Part shown: positions 1 through 9,777 of the stretch, piece by piece
How positions within the stretch are numbered: position 1 is the first letter of the stretch
Layout of the letters: the number at the start of each line of letters is the position of its first letter
Source of the DNA: Kiritimatiellales bacterium
Lineage (GTDB): Bacteria > Verrucomicrobiota > Kiritimatiellia > Kiritimatiellales > Pontiellaceae
NCBI GenBank assembly: GCA_021734345.1
Contig: JAIPJC010000002.1
Coordinates: forward strand, 1-64,000
Length of the DNA: 64,000 bases
Reading direction: 5' to 3'
Position numbers and translations under genes: made by a program
The notes under the pieces: generated by a model
What the model saw: only the letters and a program-made list of their open reading frames with translations
Database searches by the model: none
What the model was told of the DNA's origin: nothing

Positions 1-825
1 GGCGATCTCGATCGCGACAGCGTCGTGCGCGCTAGCGCGCTGATCGTCGCCGCGGAAATCGCGGAGATCGAAGGCAGCCGCGATCTCAACGTTCGCCTTA
101 ATCTTTGCACCGCCATCAGCGAGGTTTGGCTCGACGAGCTGTTCCCGGACGACATGGAAGAGAAGGTCGAGGCGGTATTCGATCCGGTCTTGAAGCGCGT
201 GGTTTCCAAGCAGTGGAAATCGTTCCGCGGACTTGAGTTGCATGCGCGGATGGTGCAGGAGGTCGATCCGCAGCAGGCGGCGGAAATCATGGCCGAGGAG
301 GTGTTGTCCGGTCGGCTTGAACTGCTGAAGTGGGACGAGCAGGTGGAAAACTGGATTGCGCGCGTCAATTGTTTGGCGGCGGGGTGTCCCGACTATGGAA
401 TTCCATTCATCGACGCAGAAGCGCGGCGCGCCATGGTGCAGGAGATCTGCCTCGGAGCCGTCTGCAAGCGCGACCTGAAAGACCGGTCGGTATGGAAGGT
501 GGTCAAGTCGTGGCTGTCGCCCGTGCAGTTGGAGATGGTGGAGAAGCAGGCGCCGGAGCGGATACAGCTGCCGAGCGGGATCAGCGCCAAGGTGCGCTAC
601 GAAGCGGACCAGCCGCCCGTGGTTTCGGCGACGATCCAAAAGCTCTACGGACTGGAAGAGGTTCCAAGGATTGGATTCGGCCGGATCCCGGTGGTGGTCG
701 AAGCGCTCGCTCCGAACCAGCGGCCCCAGCAAAAGACGCAGGACATGAAATCGTTCTGGGCCAACACCTATCCGGTGCTGAAGAAGGAGTTGAAGGGACG
801 CTATCCCAAGCATGACTGGCGCTAA
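1..825 (+). CDS. hrpB: ATP-dependent helicase HrpB, C-terminal part (5' truncated by window edge)
   Basis: Reading frame is open to base 1; C-terminus LAPNQRPQQKTQDMKSFWANTYPVLKKELKGRYPKHDWR is the typical HrpB tail. Confidence 0.88.
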   Translation, partial: GDLDRDSVVRASALIVAAEIAEIEGSRDLNVRLNLCTAISEVWLDELFPDDMEEKVEAVFDPVLKRVVSKQWKSFRGLELHARMVQEVDPQQAAEIMAEEVLSGRLELLKWDEQVENWIARVNCLAAGCPDYGIPFIDAEARRAMVQEICLGAVCKRDLKDRSVWKVVKSWLSPVQLEMVEKQAPERIQLPSGISAKVRYEADQPPVVSATIQKLYGLEEVPRIGFGRIPVVVEALAPNQRPQQKTQDMKSFWANTYPVLKKELKGRYPKHDWR

Positions 826-964
826 AACAGAACCGCTTGCCGAGAATGTACAAGGATGGGCGGTAGTTCTACAAGACGGCGGGCATTAATCATGTAATGT
901 GCTGTACGACTGTTGGTCCACGTTTCGTCCATTGGAGGACTTGATACAACCCGGAGAGTACCGC

Positions 965-2347
965 ATGAGAATGATTTCGAACCCATCCCGCCGTGGCGTA
1001 CTGGCCGCCGGGGCCGCCCTTGCCGCCTTCAACCTTGTTCCCGGATCCGTTCTGGCGCAGGCCGCGAACAAGAAGAAACAACAGGAAGACCTTCCGCAGC
1101 TGCCGCCAAGCGAACGACTCAATCTTGGGTTTGTGGGAGCCGGGGGAAAGGGCTCGCAGAATATCCGCGGATGTTCGGCGCACAATATCTCTGCGCTATG
1201 CGACGTGGATGCGGTTCGGGCGGCGGATATATTCAATAAACATCCAACGGCCAAGCGGTTCGACGATTGGCGCGTTTTTCTCGACAAGGAAGCGAAGAAC
1301 CTCGACGCGGTGGTGGTGTCAACACCCGACCACAACCATGCGATCGTAACCATGGCGGCGATGCAGCTGGGCTTGCCCGTCTACTGCGAAAAGCCGCTCA
1401 CCCGCACTATTTCCGAAGCACGCGCCTTGGCGGAGTATGCGCGCAAAAACAAGATTGTCACCCAGATGGGCAACCAGGGTCATGCTACCGAAGGCGCCCG
1501 CATGACGAACGAGTGGATCCAGTCCGGCCTGCTGGGCGAAATCCGCGAAGTGCATTGCTGGACCAATCGGCCTATCTGGCCGCAAGGCATCGTCCGCCCG
1601 GCGGCGGAGCCGGTTCCTTCCACGATGAACTGGGACGTGTGGCTCGGCCCGGCGCCGCAGGCTCCGTACAACCACGAGATCGCCCCGTTCAATTGGCGTG
1701 GGTTCTGGGACTATGGCGCAGGCGCGCTGGGCGACATGGGCGCGCACATCATGGATCATCCGGTGTGGGCGCTCGGTCTCGGCGCTCCGTTGGGCGTGGA
1801 GGCAGAGTTCGAACGTGCCAATCCCGCCAGTGCAAAGGACTCCTTCCCCGTCTCCACGATCATCACCTACCAGTTCGCGGCGCGCGGCAAACTGCCTCCG
1901 GTGACCTTGAAATGGTACGATGGAAAAAACCTGCCGCCGCGACCGGAGGCGTTGGAGGCGGAACGCACTATACCCGGCAGCGGAGTCATCTACTATGGCA
2001 GCAAGCATTGCATGATGCACAGCAGCCATGGCGGAACGCCGCGTATTTTCCCGGAAGTGGAAATGCAGGAAGTCGCCAAGGGCGGACTGCTCCCGCCCAA
2101 AACCATTACGCGCTCTCCGGGGCACTACGAGGAATGGCTCCAGGCGGTGAAGGACAAGGATTACGAAGGGACGAAGTCGAAGTTCGACTATTCCGGACCG
2201 TTGACCGAGACCATCCTGCTCGGTTGCGTCGCCACGCGTGTTGGATCAGGCATCAAACTTGCGTGGGACAGCGCAAGCATGAAGACTAACAACGATCTCG
2301 CCAACCGGTATGTCCACCACGACTACCGCAAGGGCTGGTCGTTATAG
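965..2347 (+). CDS. Gfo/Idh/MocA family oxidoreductase with Tat-like signal
   Basis: SRRGVLAAGAALAAF Tat-like leader, LGFVGAGGKGSQNIRGC, VVVSTPDHNHAIVTMAAMQLGLPVYCEKPLTR. Confidence 0.9.
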   Translation: MRMISNPSRRGVLAAGAALAAFNLVPGSVLAQAANKKKQQEDLPQLPPSERLNLGFVGAGGKGSQNIRGCSAHNISALCDVDAVRAADIFNKHPTAKRFDDWRVFLDKEAKNLDAVVVSTPDHNHAIVTMAAMQLGLPVYCEKPLTRTISEARALAEYARKNKIVTQMGNQGHATEGARMTNEWIQSGLLGEIREVHCWTNRPIWPQGIVRPAAEPVPSTMNWDVWLGPAPQAPYNHEIAPFNWRGFWDYGAGALGDMGAHIMDHPVWALGLGAPLGVEAEFERANPASAKDSFPVSTIITYQFAARGKLPPVTLKWYDGKNLPPRPEALEAERTIPGSGVIYYGSKHCMMHSSHGGTPRIFPEVEMQEVAKGGLLPPKTITRSPGHYEEWLQAVKDKDYEGTKSKFDYSGPLTETILLGCVATRVGSGIKLAWDSASMKTNNDLANRYVHHDYRKGWSL

Positions 2348-3571
2348 CGATGGATCGGGAATCGGGGTCTCGCTCCCGGTTCGTCGTTCGGGGCATACGC
2401 CGATAATTTCGGGAACGGCGCCGCCGGCGCGGATCACCTGGATGCAGTCGCCGATTCTCAAATCCATCGCCCGGATATGCGCGAGATTGTGCAGCGTTGC
2501 GTTCTGAGTCGTGGCTCCTTGAAGTTCGACCGGTTCAAAGCGGGCGATGGGGGTTGATTTTCCGGTGGCACCGCGCGCCCAATCGACGCCCAGCAACCGG
2601 GTCTCCACTGGCCTGTCCTTGTATTTCCTGGCCAATGCGCCGTGCGGATGGTGCGCGGTTGCCCCGAGGTGTTCAAAGGCCGCGCGGTCATCCAGTTTAA
2701 TGACGACTCCATCGGTCGGAAACAGAAAGCCCGCCCGCTGTTGGTTCAGTGCGGCGACGGTCGAGAGCACGTCGGATGCGGCCACGGTGCGGCTCTCGAT
2801 GGTTGGCAGTCCGACGGATTCCAATAGAGCCAGGGCTTCGGTGTGCGTGGCGGGCATCGGTTCGGTGGCGAGCACGTCAAACAGCTGGATGGCGAGTCCG
2901 CGGTTGGCGATTTCGGCGTAGTCGGACAGGTTGAGCGTTCCAGCCGCGGTGTTGCGCGGGCTTTTAAGTGGAGACTGCCCGGTTTCGGCCCGCCGCCGGT
3001 TGAGGGCCTCGAACGCGGGGAAGGGAAGCAGTACCTCGCCGCGCACGTCGAGTTGTGCGGGGGCATTGGTCAGCGCAACGGGCACGACTCCGCTGGCGAG
3101 AATGGCCGATGTGACATCCACGCCCGTTTTTCCATCGCCTCGGGTGGCGGCCTGCACGAGCAAGCCATCGCAATAGCTCAACACGACCGTCAGGCCGTCG
3201 ATCTTGGGTTCGACGCAGTAGAGGAGGTTGGTGCCGCAGTTTTCGAGGAAGGTTTCGACGGCCTCGTCGGTATAGGCTTTCTGAAGGCTCAGGATCGGGA
3301 TGGCGTGGACAACGTGATTCGATGGTTCAGAAGGTGGCGCTCCGACCGGGGATGCGGAGGCCAGTTCGGGATACTCCGCCGCGAGTCGGTCATATTGGGA
3401 GCGCAGGGCATCGTACGCCGCATCGCTCATGAGCGACGAATGATGGTTGTAGTAGGCCTCGTCGGCCTGCCGCAGAATCAGCCGCAGGTTGTCGGCCTGC
3501 TGTACGAAGGAGAGCGGCGCGGCGGAGCACGACAGATGGACGACGATAAAAAACAAGAGCACGTTGCGCAT
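2342..3571 (-). CDS. LigB-like NAD+-dependent DNA ligase (adenylation + OB domains only) with signal peptide
   Basis: Hydrophobic N-terminus MRNVLLFFIVVHLSCSAAP; EPKIDGLTVVL catalytic Lys motif, TRGDGKTGVDVT, RGEV, DGVVIKLD; ends after the OB region with no Zn-finger/HhH/BRCT. Confidence 0.85.
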   Translation of the reverse strand: MRNVLLFFIVVHLSCSAAPLSFVQQADNLRLILRQADEAYYNHHSSLMSDAAYDALRSQYDRLAAEYPELASASPVGAPPSEPSNHVVHAIPILSLQKAYTDEAVETFLENCGTNLLYCVEPKIDGLTVVLSYCDGLLVQAATRGDGKTGVDVTSAILASGVVPVALTNAPAQLDVRGEVLLPFPAFEALNRRRAETGQSPLKSPRNTAAGTLNLSDYAEIANRGLAIQLFDVLATEPMPATHTEALALLESVGLPTIESRTVAASDVLSTVAALNQQRAGFLFPTDGVVIKLDDRAAFEHLGATAHHPHGALARKYKDRPVETRLLGVDWARGATGKSTPIARFEPVELQGATTQNATLHNLAHIRAMDLRIGDCIQVIRAGGAVPEIIGVCPERRTGSETPIPDPSL

Positions 3572-3658
3572 GGCTGAATGTTCCTTTTTAATTTAACGAA
3601 TAAAAAGAAAGTATTCAGTAAGGCGAGATTTGTAAACGATTGTTTTCCGCTGAAAAAG

Positions 3659-4957
3659 CTAGAAGCTGTAGCGTACGCCGAGGTTGACGTTGCTGTCGTT
3701 TTGGAACTGGCCGAAGAAGGTGTAGTCGTGTTCGCCGAGGAAAATGTTTCCGTTGGCGGTAAGTGTCCAGTGGTCGGACAGTTTATAGGTCGCGGCGGGG
3801 CGCAGGTAGGCGTCTTGGTCGCTGGGCGAGTAGAAGGTGAAAAGGCTGAGTACCAGGTTTTGGTTCATCAGCATCTGCGTCAGGCGCAAGGTGAGTACAT
3901 GGCGGAATTCATCGCGCGCGGTGCCGGGAGGAACGCCCGCCTCGTACTTCCCGTGATCCATCATCCATTCGACGTAGTACTGTGCGCCCGCTGAAAGGTT
4001 TTTCACCACTTCGCGCTCGTAGCCGGTCAGGAAACGGGCTTCCGAATTGGGGACATACGGATTGGTTCCGCTTGTGTCTTCGCGCGAATCGTAGTAGCCC
4101 GCCTCGGCATTGACGAGGCCGCTTCCGAGCGCGCCCTGCACGCTGGCGCCATAGACGTCGAGGCGAGGGAAATAGTTGTTGCCCGTGCCCGGATCAAACC
4201 CGGTCGGGCTTTTCCAGAAGCCGTGGTAGGCATAGAGCGCCGCCTCGTAGCTGAGGATCGGCCGGTAGAAGCGTGCAGAGATTTCATCGTCCTTGAACCA
4301 ATCGTCGCGGCGGTTGGCATCGACCGGTTGATTCTGCCCGACAAGGGATGTTCCGTTCCAGTAGGAAACGCGGCGACCGTCGACGTAGCGGTCGGCATCC
4401 ATGCGCGGGGTATAGGCAATGTCGAAGCTGCCGATGCTCGGAAAAAAGCTGGCGAAGACCGCATCCGACGGAGCCTTCAGATATTCCTCGTCGCGTCCGA
4501 GCAGGAACGAGTTCCAATCCTTGGGAAACAGGTCGTTGATGAACAGCAGGTCGCCCGTTCCCCAGGTGAGGATCTGGCGGCCGATCTTCAAGTCGGAGCT
4601 GGTTGCCGGGGAAAAGAGCACGTTGAGTTCGCGCAGGTCGGCAAAGCCGTCGCCATTCTCCAGATCGACGTTGCCGCGGTCGGTGGCGAGATCGTCGTAG
4701 ACGAAGTCGGTACGCGCGTTGAACTCGCCCCAGTCGAAGTAGGTCTTCGAATCGAGTTGGAGGCGCAGTTCCGTCAGGCTCCGGTCGTCCTCGTGCGGAT
4801 CGTTCTGCGTTCGAACCCCCGCGCGTCCATCGACGAAGCCGTGCAGCTCGGTATCTGCCGCATGTGCTCCTGTTGTCAGGAGCAATGCGGACAGAAGGCT
4901 ATAGCCCATAGGCTTTAGGCTTTGGGTCGTTTCTTTCAAGCGGGTTTTCATGATCAA
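3659..4957 (-). CDS. Outer-membrane beta-barrel / porin-like protein (DUF1302-like)
   Basis: Signal peptide, alternating amphipathic strands, C-terminal NLGVRYSF ending in F; sits downstream of a LolA-like gene and an MMPL transporter. Confidence 0.7.
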   Translation of the reverse strand: MIMKTRLKETTQSLKPMGYSLLSALLLTTGAHAADTELHGFVDGRAGVRTQNDPHEDDRSLTELRLQLDSKTYFDWGEFNARTDFVYDDLATDRGNVDLENGDGFADLRELNVLFSPATSSDLKIGRQILTWGTGDLLFINDLFPKDWNSFLLGRDEEYLKAPSDAVFASFFPSIGSFDIAYTPRMDADRYVDGRRVSYWNGTSLVGQNQPVDANRRDDWFKDDEISARFYRPILSYEAALYAYHGFWKSPTGFDPGTGNNYFPRLDVYGASVQGALGSGLVNAEAGYYDSREDTSGTNPYVPNSEARFLTGYEREVVKNLSAGAQYYVEWMMDHGKYEAGVPPGTARDEFRHVLTLRLTQMLMNQNLVLSLFTFYSPSDQDAYLRPAATYKLSDHWTLTANGNIFLGEHDYTFFGQFQNDSNVNLGVRYSF

Positions 4958-4991
4958 TCCTCCCTAAAGCCCAAGGCCTAAAGTCCATAGC

Positions 4992-5774
4992 CTATTTCGT
5001 TACTTCGCGCGGCGGCCTTCTCAGGAAGCGTTCGGTGAAGATGTTTTCGTCGAGGCCGATGTTGTATTCGATGTTGTTGAACGTGTTGACCGTGGAGCCG
5101 CCGGTGTTGAGGTCTTTCACGACGGATTCGGTCACGGTCGGGAAGCCCTGTATGGTTTCAACCTTGGTGGCCTCGACGGTGCGGTAGAGCTTGCCGTTCT
5201 TGTCGAAGTATTCCGCTGCGCGCGGCAGGAACGTATCCTTGTCGATCTTGACGGTGTAGGTCGAAAACTCGACGTCGCCGGGTTTCTTCGGCGTGTTCTT
5301 TACGACATACTGCGTGCCGGTGGTTTCAACCAGCTCGTGCGTGTCTTCGTTCAGGTTTCGGCCGGAAACGTCTTCATAGACGAAGTCGGAGCCGACGAAC
5401 GACGTGCGCTTGTCGCCGGGCGCGATGCTGCGTTTGAGGTTGAGCGCCGGCAGCCACATCCAGCGGCTGTCGTCCTTGCCTTCCGCCACTTCCTTCCAGA
5501 CGAGGAAGACCTGCTTGTAGAGGTCGGCGGGTTCCTTGAAGTAGACGTAGAACTTCTGGCTTCCGCCTTCGGTGTTCATGCGCAACAGCGCAAACTTGCG
5601 CGTCCGGGTGGAGCCGCTCTTGTCGATAATGTTCATCTCGACCTCGGCGCGGCCGTCCTTGCCGGCATAATACGCCGCCGTGTTGGCCTTGTTTACGATT
5701 TCGTCCACGGAGAGTTCTGCAAAACTGCTCGCGGCCAATCCCAGCAGTACGGATGTCATGATTGTTTTCTTCAT
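4992..5774 (-). CDS. Outer membrane lipoprotein-sorting protein (LolA-like)
   Basis: MKKTIMTSVLLGLAASSFA signal, then VEMNIIDKSGSTRTRKFALLRM ... FVGSDFVYEDVSGRN typical of this family. Confidence 0.82.
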   Translation of the reverse strand: MKKTIMTSVLLGLAASSFAELSVDEIVNKANTAAYYAGKDGRAEVEMNIIDKSGSTRTRKFALLRMNTEGGSQKFYVYFKEPADLYKQVFLVWKEVAEGKDDSRWMWLPALNLKRSIAPGDKRTSFVGSDFVYEDVSGRNLNEDTHELVETTGTQYVVKNTPKKPGDVEFSTYTVKIDKDTFLPRAAEYFDKNGKLYRTVEATKVETIQGFPTVTESVVKDLNTGGSTVNTFNNIEYNIGLDENIFTERFLRRPPREVTK

Positions 5775-5776
5775 TT

Positions 5777-8707
5777 CTAGTCCTCCTTCGAGACTTCGGG
5801 TTTGAACAAATATTTCTTCAATGCGGTGATGAGCGCGGCGAGAATGAACAGGGTGGCGAGCCACGACACCGCCATGATGGTGGCGAGGAAGAAGCCAACG
5901 GTCTTGTAGGGCACGAGCGGCGCGAACAGCAGCGGCGTGAAGCCGATTGAGATAATGATCGCGTTGCGGCTGATCGCGATTGCCGGCTCCTGGAACATGA
6001 ACGGAATGGCTTCCTTCCAGCTGCCATGTTGCTTGGTCAGCTCCTTCGCCCGTTCAAGGAAGTGGATCGCAAAGTCGACGCTCAAGCCCAGTGTCAGCGA
6101 GGAGAGCACGGCAACGGGCATGTCGTAGTCCTTGCCGACGAGGCCGATCAATCCGTAGATGAAGGTGATCGTGACGCTCAGCGGAATCATGGCCAGCAGG
6201 CCATAAAGCGGCGAGCGGAACAGCACCATCATCATGATCAGCACGACGACGAAGCTGCTCAGCAGCGAGTTCATCATGCCGGCGACCATCTTGTCCTGCC
6301 ACACGACGTTGAGATAGGTCAGCCCCGCCCAGCCGACATCGAGCTTGGTCGGAGCGGGATTCTCCTCCATCCATTTTTCGGTGGCGGCGACCACGGCTTC
6401 CATGTCGGTGTTGTCGCCACTCTTCAACTGGATCCAGAGGTTCACTTCGTTGTAGTCCTTGGTGACGAGGTGGAAGAGGCTGTCCTTCTTCTTCATGCCT
6501 TCAAGCTGGGAGAAGACCTGCGCCACGGCGGACGGGTTTGGTGAAATGGCGTAGAATGCACGGTTGCGTTCCATCGGCGCTTCGGCGGAATAGTTGAGCT
6601 CATAGTTGGCCTTCTTGAGCGCGTCGACGGCGGAACTGGTTTTTCCAACGGTTGGAATTTCCTTGAGGAACGCCTGCAGCTTGCCGACATACGCCAGCAT
6701 CTCCGGCTGCTTGAAGGCGGGCGCATTGGCGTTGGCGCGCATCTCGAACAGGAAGTCGACAAAGGAGAGCGCGCTGTTTTCGTCGATGATCGACAGGGCC
6801 TTGTCTTGCAGATCCGCGCCTTCCAGATTTTGGAAGCCGAGCATCCGTTCGGCAAAGGTTTTGCGCGAGGCCTCGTCGCCCTTTTCGGCGATGGCCGCGG
6901 CCAGTTTTTCGTAGGTCAGGCCTGCGGGGTCGAGATAGTTGATGGCATCGCCTAGGCTGTTCCATGTGCCGGAAACGGTTGCGTCCAGCACGGCGGCTTG
7001 ATCGGTCAGCTGGGCGTAGCAACGGTCTTCATCCTTAGGGTCTGCGGAGTCGAGCAGTGACAGGAACTTTCCCGTCGCCACCGGCTGGGTTGCGCCAAAC
7101 CGTGCAAGGGCGGCGGTGCGCATGGTGGCGATCTGTTCGGCGCAGGTGGACAGCTGGATCTGCTCCGGCTTGAGCGTGAGGTAGGCGGTATAGGTTCCGG
7201 CAAAGTGGTCGTTGAGCACGCGGTCGGCCACGCGGATGCGGTGGTTCTGCGTAAACCATTTGACCGGGTTGTCGTTGACCTTGATCGTCGAGATGCCAAA
7301 GGCCGAGAGGGCGATGATGAACAGGGTGAAGGCGAGGATCAGTTTCCAGCGGCGATAGGAAACGCGGCCGAAGCTGCCGAGCACGTGGCCGAGCATCCCG
7401 TGGCTGTGCGTTTCGGCTTCCGGCTTGAGCTGGTCGAGCATCTTGGTGCGGACGAAGAGCATGATGTAGGCGGGGATAAACGTCATCGTCAGCACCCATG
7501 CCAGCGCGACGCCGAAGGCGACGTGCAGGCCGAACACCTTTACCGGCGGGATCGGCGTCGTGGCCAGCGAGGCAAAGCCGGCGATGGTCGTGAGCGAGGT
7601 GTAGAGCATCGGCATGAAGAGGTGCCCGATGATGTGCTTGATGGTTTTCGCCTTGTCGCGGTAGATGTGGTAGCTGTCGAAAAACTCGCTGAGAATATGC
7701 ACGGAGTCGGCCACCGAGATCGGCATCAGGAAGATGGCGATCATGGAGCTCATGATGTGTACCTTGAACCCGAGCCCGATCAGCAGGCCCATGGTGGCGA
7801 CGACACTGATGATGGCAACGATCATCGGCGCAATGATCAGCGAGATGCGACGGAAGAAGAAGAGTAGCAGCAGGAAGATCGCCAGTCCGGCCAGCGGCGC
7901 GGAGGTGGCCATCTGTACGAGCATTTCGACGCCGAAGGTATCCTGCGCCACCGGCTGGCCGGTGATGTACACCTGATCGCCGCCGCTCCATTCCCCGGTC
8001 AGGTTTTCGACGAGGTTGGCCACGTTGTAGGAGTAGGTTTTTGCACGGATTGGAATATAGAGGGCGATCGCCTTGCCGTCCTCCGAAACGAGCGTGCCCT
8101 TGTAGAGCGGGTTGTTCATCGCGTCGTCGCGAACCACCATCGCCTCTTCGCGCGTTCGCGGCGCATGCTCCATTAGATACTCGATCTTCAGCTGCCCGTG
8201 GTCGGCCTGCTTGATGTTGTCGACGACGCTCGGACTGATGATTTCCTTGGCGATGATCGCGGAGGTGCCGTCGGCATCGAACAGGCGGTTGACGTCGTTG
8301 CTAAAAACCTTGGCGAGCGCGCGCTTCCATGCACTGGAGGGCTCCAGTTGCGGTGCGAATGGCTTGCCGTCGCGATCCACCTCCGGTAGTCCTGCGGAAT
8401 TCCGGTGAAGGCTGACCAGCTCCTTGGTGAGGGCGTCGATCCGGCCGAGGGTGTCGACGTTGAAGATCCCGTCGGCGTTCTTGTCGTTGACGATGCGGAG
8501 GATGACGAAGTCGTAGAGGTTGTACTTGGCCTTGACCTGGTTGTGGAAGACACGGATGTATTCATCCTCCGCGAGCATGTTTTCCGGATCGTTGTCGAAG
8601 GAAACCTTTGGGAACTGCGCGCCGAAAAAAACCGTGATCGCCACGGACAGAATCATGATGATCCACGGGAACCGGACGCTGAAACTGGTCATTCTAAGTC
8701 GTTTCAT
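5777..8707 (-). CDS. MMPL/RND-family efflux transporter
   Basis: 976 aa, two TM blocks, IFLMPISVADSVHILSEFFD and LTLGLSVDFAIHFLERAKE motifs. Confidence 0.9.
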   Translation of the reverse strand: MKRLRMTSFSVRFPWIIMILSVAITVFFGAQFPKVSFDNDPENMLAEDEYIRVFHNQVKAKYNLYDFVILRIVNDKNADGIFNVDTLGRIDALTKELVSLHRNSAGLPEVDRDGKPFAPQLEPSSAWKRALAKVFSNDVNRLFDADGTSAIIAKEIISPSVVDNIKQADHGQLKIEYLMEHAPRTREEAMVVRDDAMNNPLYKGTLVSEDGKAIALYIPIRAKTYSYNVANLVENLTGEWSGGDQVYITGQPVAQDTFGVEMLVQMATSAPLAGLAIFLLLLFFFRRISLIIAPMIVAIISVVATMGLLIGLGFKVHIMSSMIAIFLMPISVADSVHILSEFFDSYHIYRDKAKTIKHIIGHLFMPMLYTSLTTIAGFASLATTPIPPVKVFGLHVAFGVALAWVLTMTFIPAYIMLFVRTKMLDQLKPEAETHSHGMLGHVLGSFGRVSYRRWKLILAFTLFIIALSAFGISTIKVNDNPVKWFTQNHRIRVADRVLNDHFAGTYTAYLTLKPEQIQLSTCAEQIATMRTAALARFGATQPVATGKFLSLLDSADPKDEDRCYAQLTDQAAVLDATVSGTWNSLGDAINYLDPAGLTYEKLAAAIAEKGDEASRKTFAERMLGFQNLEGADLQDKALSIIDENSALSFVDFLFEMRANANAPAFKQPEMLAYVGKLQAFLKEIPTVGKTSSAVDALKKANYELNYSAEAPMERNRAFYAISPNPSAVAQVFSQLEGMKKKDSLFHLVTKDYNEVNLWIQLKSGDNTDMEAVVAATEKWMEENPAPTKLDVGWAGLTYLNVVWQDKMVAGMMNSLLSSFVVVLIMMMVLFRSPLYGLLAMIPLSVTITFIYGLIGLVGKDYDMPVAVLSSLTLGLSVDFAIHFLERAKELTKQHGSWKEAIPFMFQEPAIAISRNAIIISIGFTPLLFAPLVPYKTVGFFLATIMAVSWLATLFILAALITALKKYLFKPEVSKED

Positions 8708-8760
8708 GAATATCTCCTCGGGGGAACGTAAACCCTTATAAATTCATACGGAATAAATGT

Positions 8761-9093
8761 CTATCGATTGTTTTCACAGCACGAGCAAATGCAGTTGAGC
8801 AAGGCAATGGGGCGGTGGTCGGCGATCGAATACCAAACCGCTTTGCCGCGCCGTTCGGTTTTCAGCAATCCAACGCGGCGCATGTGGTTAAGGTGCTGCG
8901 AGGTGGCCGATTGGGCGAGACCAAGATATTCGGAAATGTCGCACACCGGCAGCTCGTCGGCCGTGTTGAGCAGATCAACGATCCGCAGCCGCGCCGGATG
9001 CGCCAGCGTCCGCAACATATCCGCCGCCTGGCCGACCGCTTCCGGCGCCATCTTTTCGAGTGAGCAATTCAAAACTTTTGCTTTCATGGCCAT
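8761..9093 (-). CDS. ArsR-family transcriptional regulator
   Basis: LAHPARLRIVDLLNTADELPVCDISEYLGLAQSATSQHLNHMRRVGLL winged helix; C-terminal CICSCCENNR. Start chosen inside the longer ORF (8761..9105) because the extra codons overlap a palindrome. Confidence 0.88.
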   Translation of the reverse strand: MAMKAKVLNCSLEKMAPEAVGQAADMLRTLAHPARLRIVDLLNTADELPVCDISEYLGLAQSATSQHLNHMRRVGLLKTERRGKAVWYSIADHRPIALLNCICSCCENNR

Positions 9094-9095
9094 CA

Positions 9096-9119
9096 ACATA
9101 TTCAAATATTTGAATATGT
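9096..9119. promoter_or_regulatory. Perfect 24-bp palindrome, candidate ArsR operator
   Basis: ACATATTCAAATATTTGAATATGT, immediately upstream of the ArsR start; a TTGACA lies at its edge on the minus strand. Confidence 0.7.
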
Positions 9120-9213
9120 CAACACGTTAAAACATAAAATATTTCTAATGTTGCGTGCCGGGGTGGCCCGTCCTAGGTTTGCGACTCGATGCTTGGAATC
9201 CTGCCTGCGGTGT

Positions 9214-9238
9214 GACGAAACCATCGGGTCGGGTGTAG
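9214..9238 (+). promoter_or_regulatory. Candidate ECF promoter, copy 1 (sigma autoregulation)
   Basis: TGTGACGAAACC-N11-TGTAG; same layout as the three copies downstream. Confidence 0.5.
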
Positions 9239-9243
9239 TACAG

Positions 9244-9777
9244 ATGGACATGGCCATGGAAGAACGGACAGACCAGGAGCTGGTGCAAGGCGCGCTGGAT
9301 GGAAACAGGTACGCTTTTGCGGAGCTGGTCCGGCGGCATCAGGATGCGGTGTTCGGCTTGGCCGTGAGCATGACGCGCAACCGGGAGGACGCGGCGGACA
9401 TGGCACAGGATGCATTTATACGGGCGTACAACAAGCTGGGGCAGTACAATCCGGACCATGCCTTCAAATCGTGGATACTGCGCATCTGCGCCAACCTCAC
9501 GAAAAACATGTTCCGCTCGCGGATGTTGCGGCGCAGCGCGGAGGAAAAGCACCTGAAAGAGACTGAAATTGCGGGTGAAGCGGTAGAACCCGACTTCCAT
9601 GCCTTGGAAGCGGCGCTGGCGCAGCTTCCGCCGAAACTGGGTGCGCCGTTGCGGCTGAAGCATATGGAAGGACTGTCGTACGACGAGATTGCGAAGGTGC
9701 TTGGCATCGGCGTGAGCGCGGCGAAGATGCGGACCATGCGCGCGCGCAACCAGTTGTTGGAGATCTTGCAGCCATGA
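9244..9777 (+). CDS. ECF-type RNA polymerase sigma factor
   Basis: DRYAFAELVRRHQDAVF-like sigma-2, DAADMAQDAFIRAY, GLSYDEIAKVLGIGVSAAKMRTMRARNQL sigma-4. Start could also be 9250 or 9256. Confidence 0.9.
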   Translation: MDMAMEERTDQELVQGALDGNRYAFAELVRRHQDAVFGLAVSMTRNREDAADMAQDAFIRAYNKLGQYNPDHAFKSWILRICANLTKNMFRSRMLRRSAEEKHLKETEIAGEAVEPDFHALEAALAQLPPKLGAPLRLKHMEGLSYDEIAKVLGIGVSAAKMRTMRARNQLLEILQP

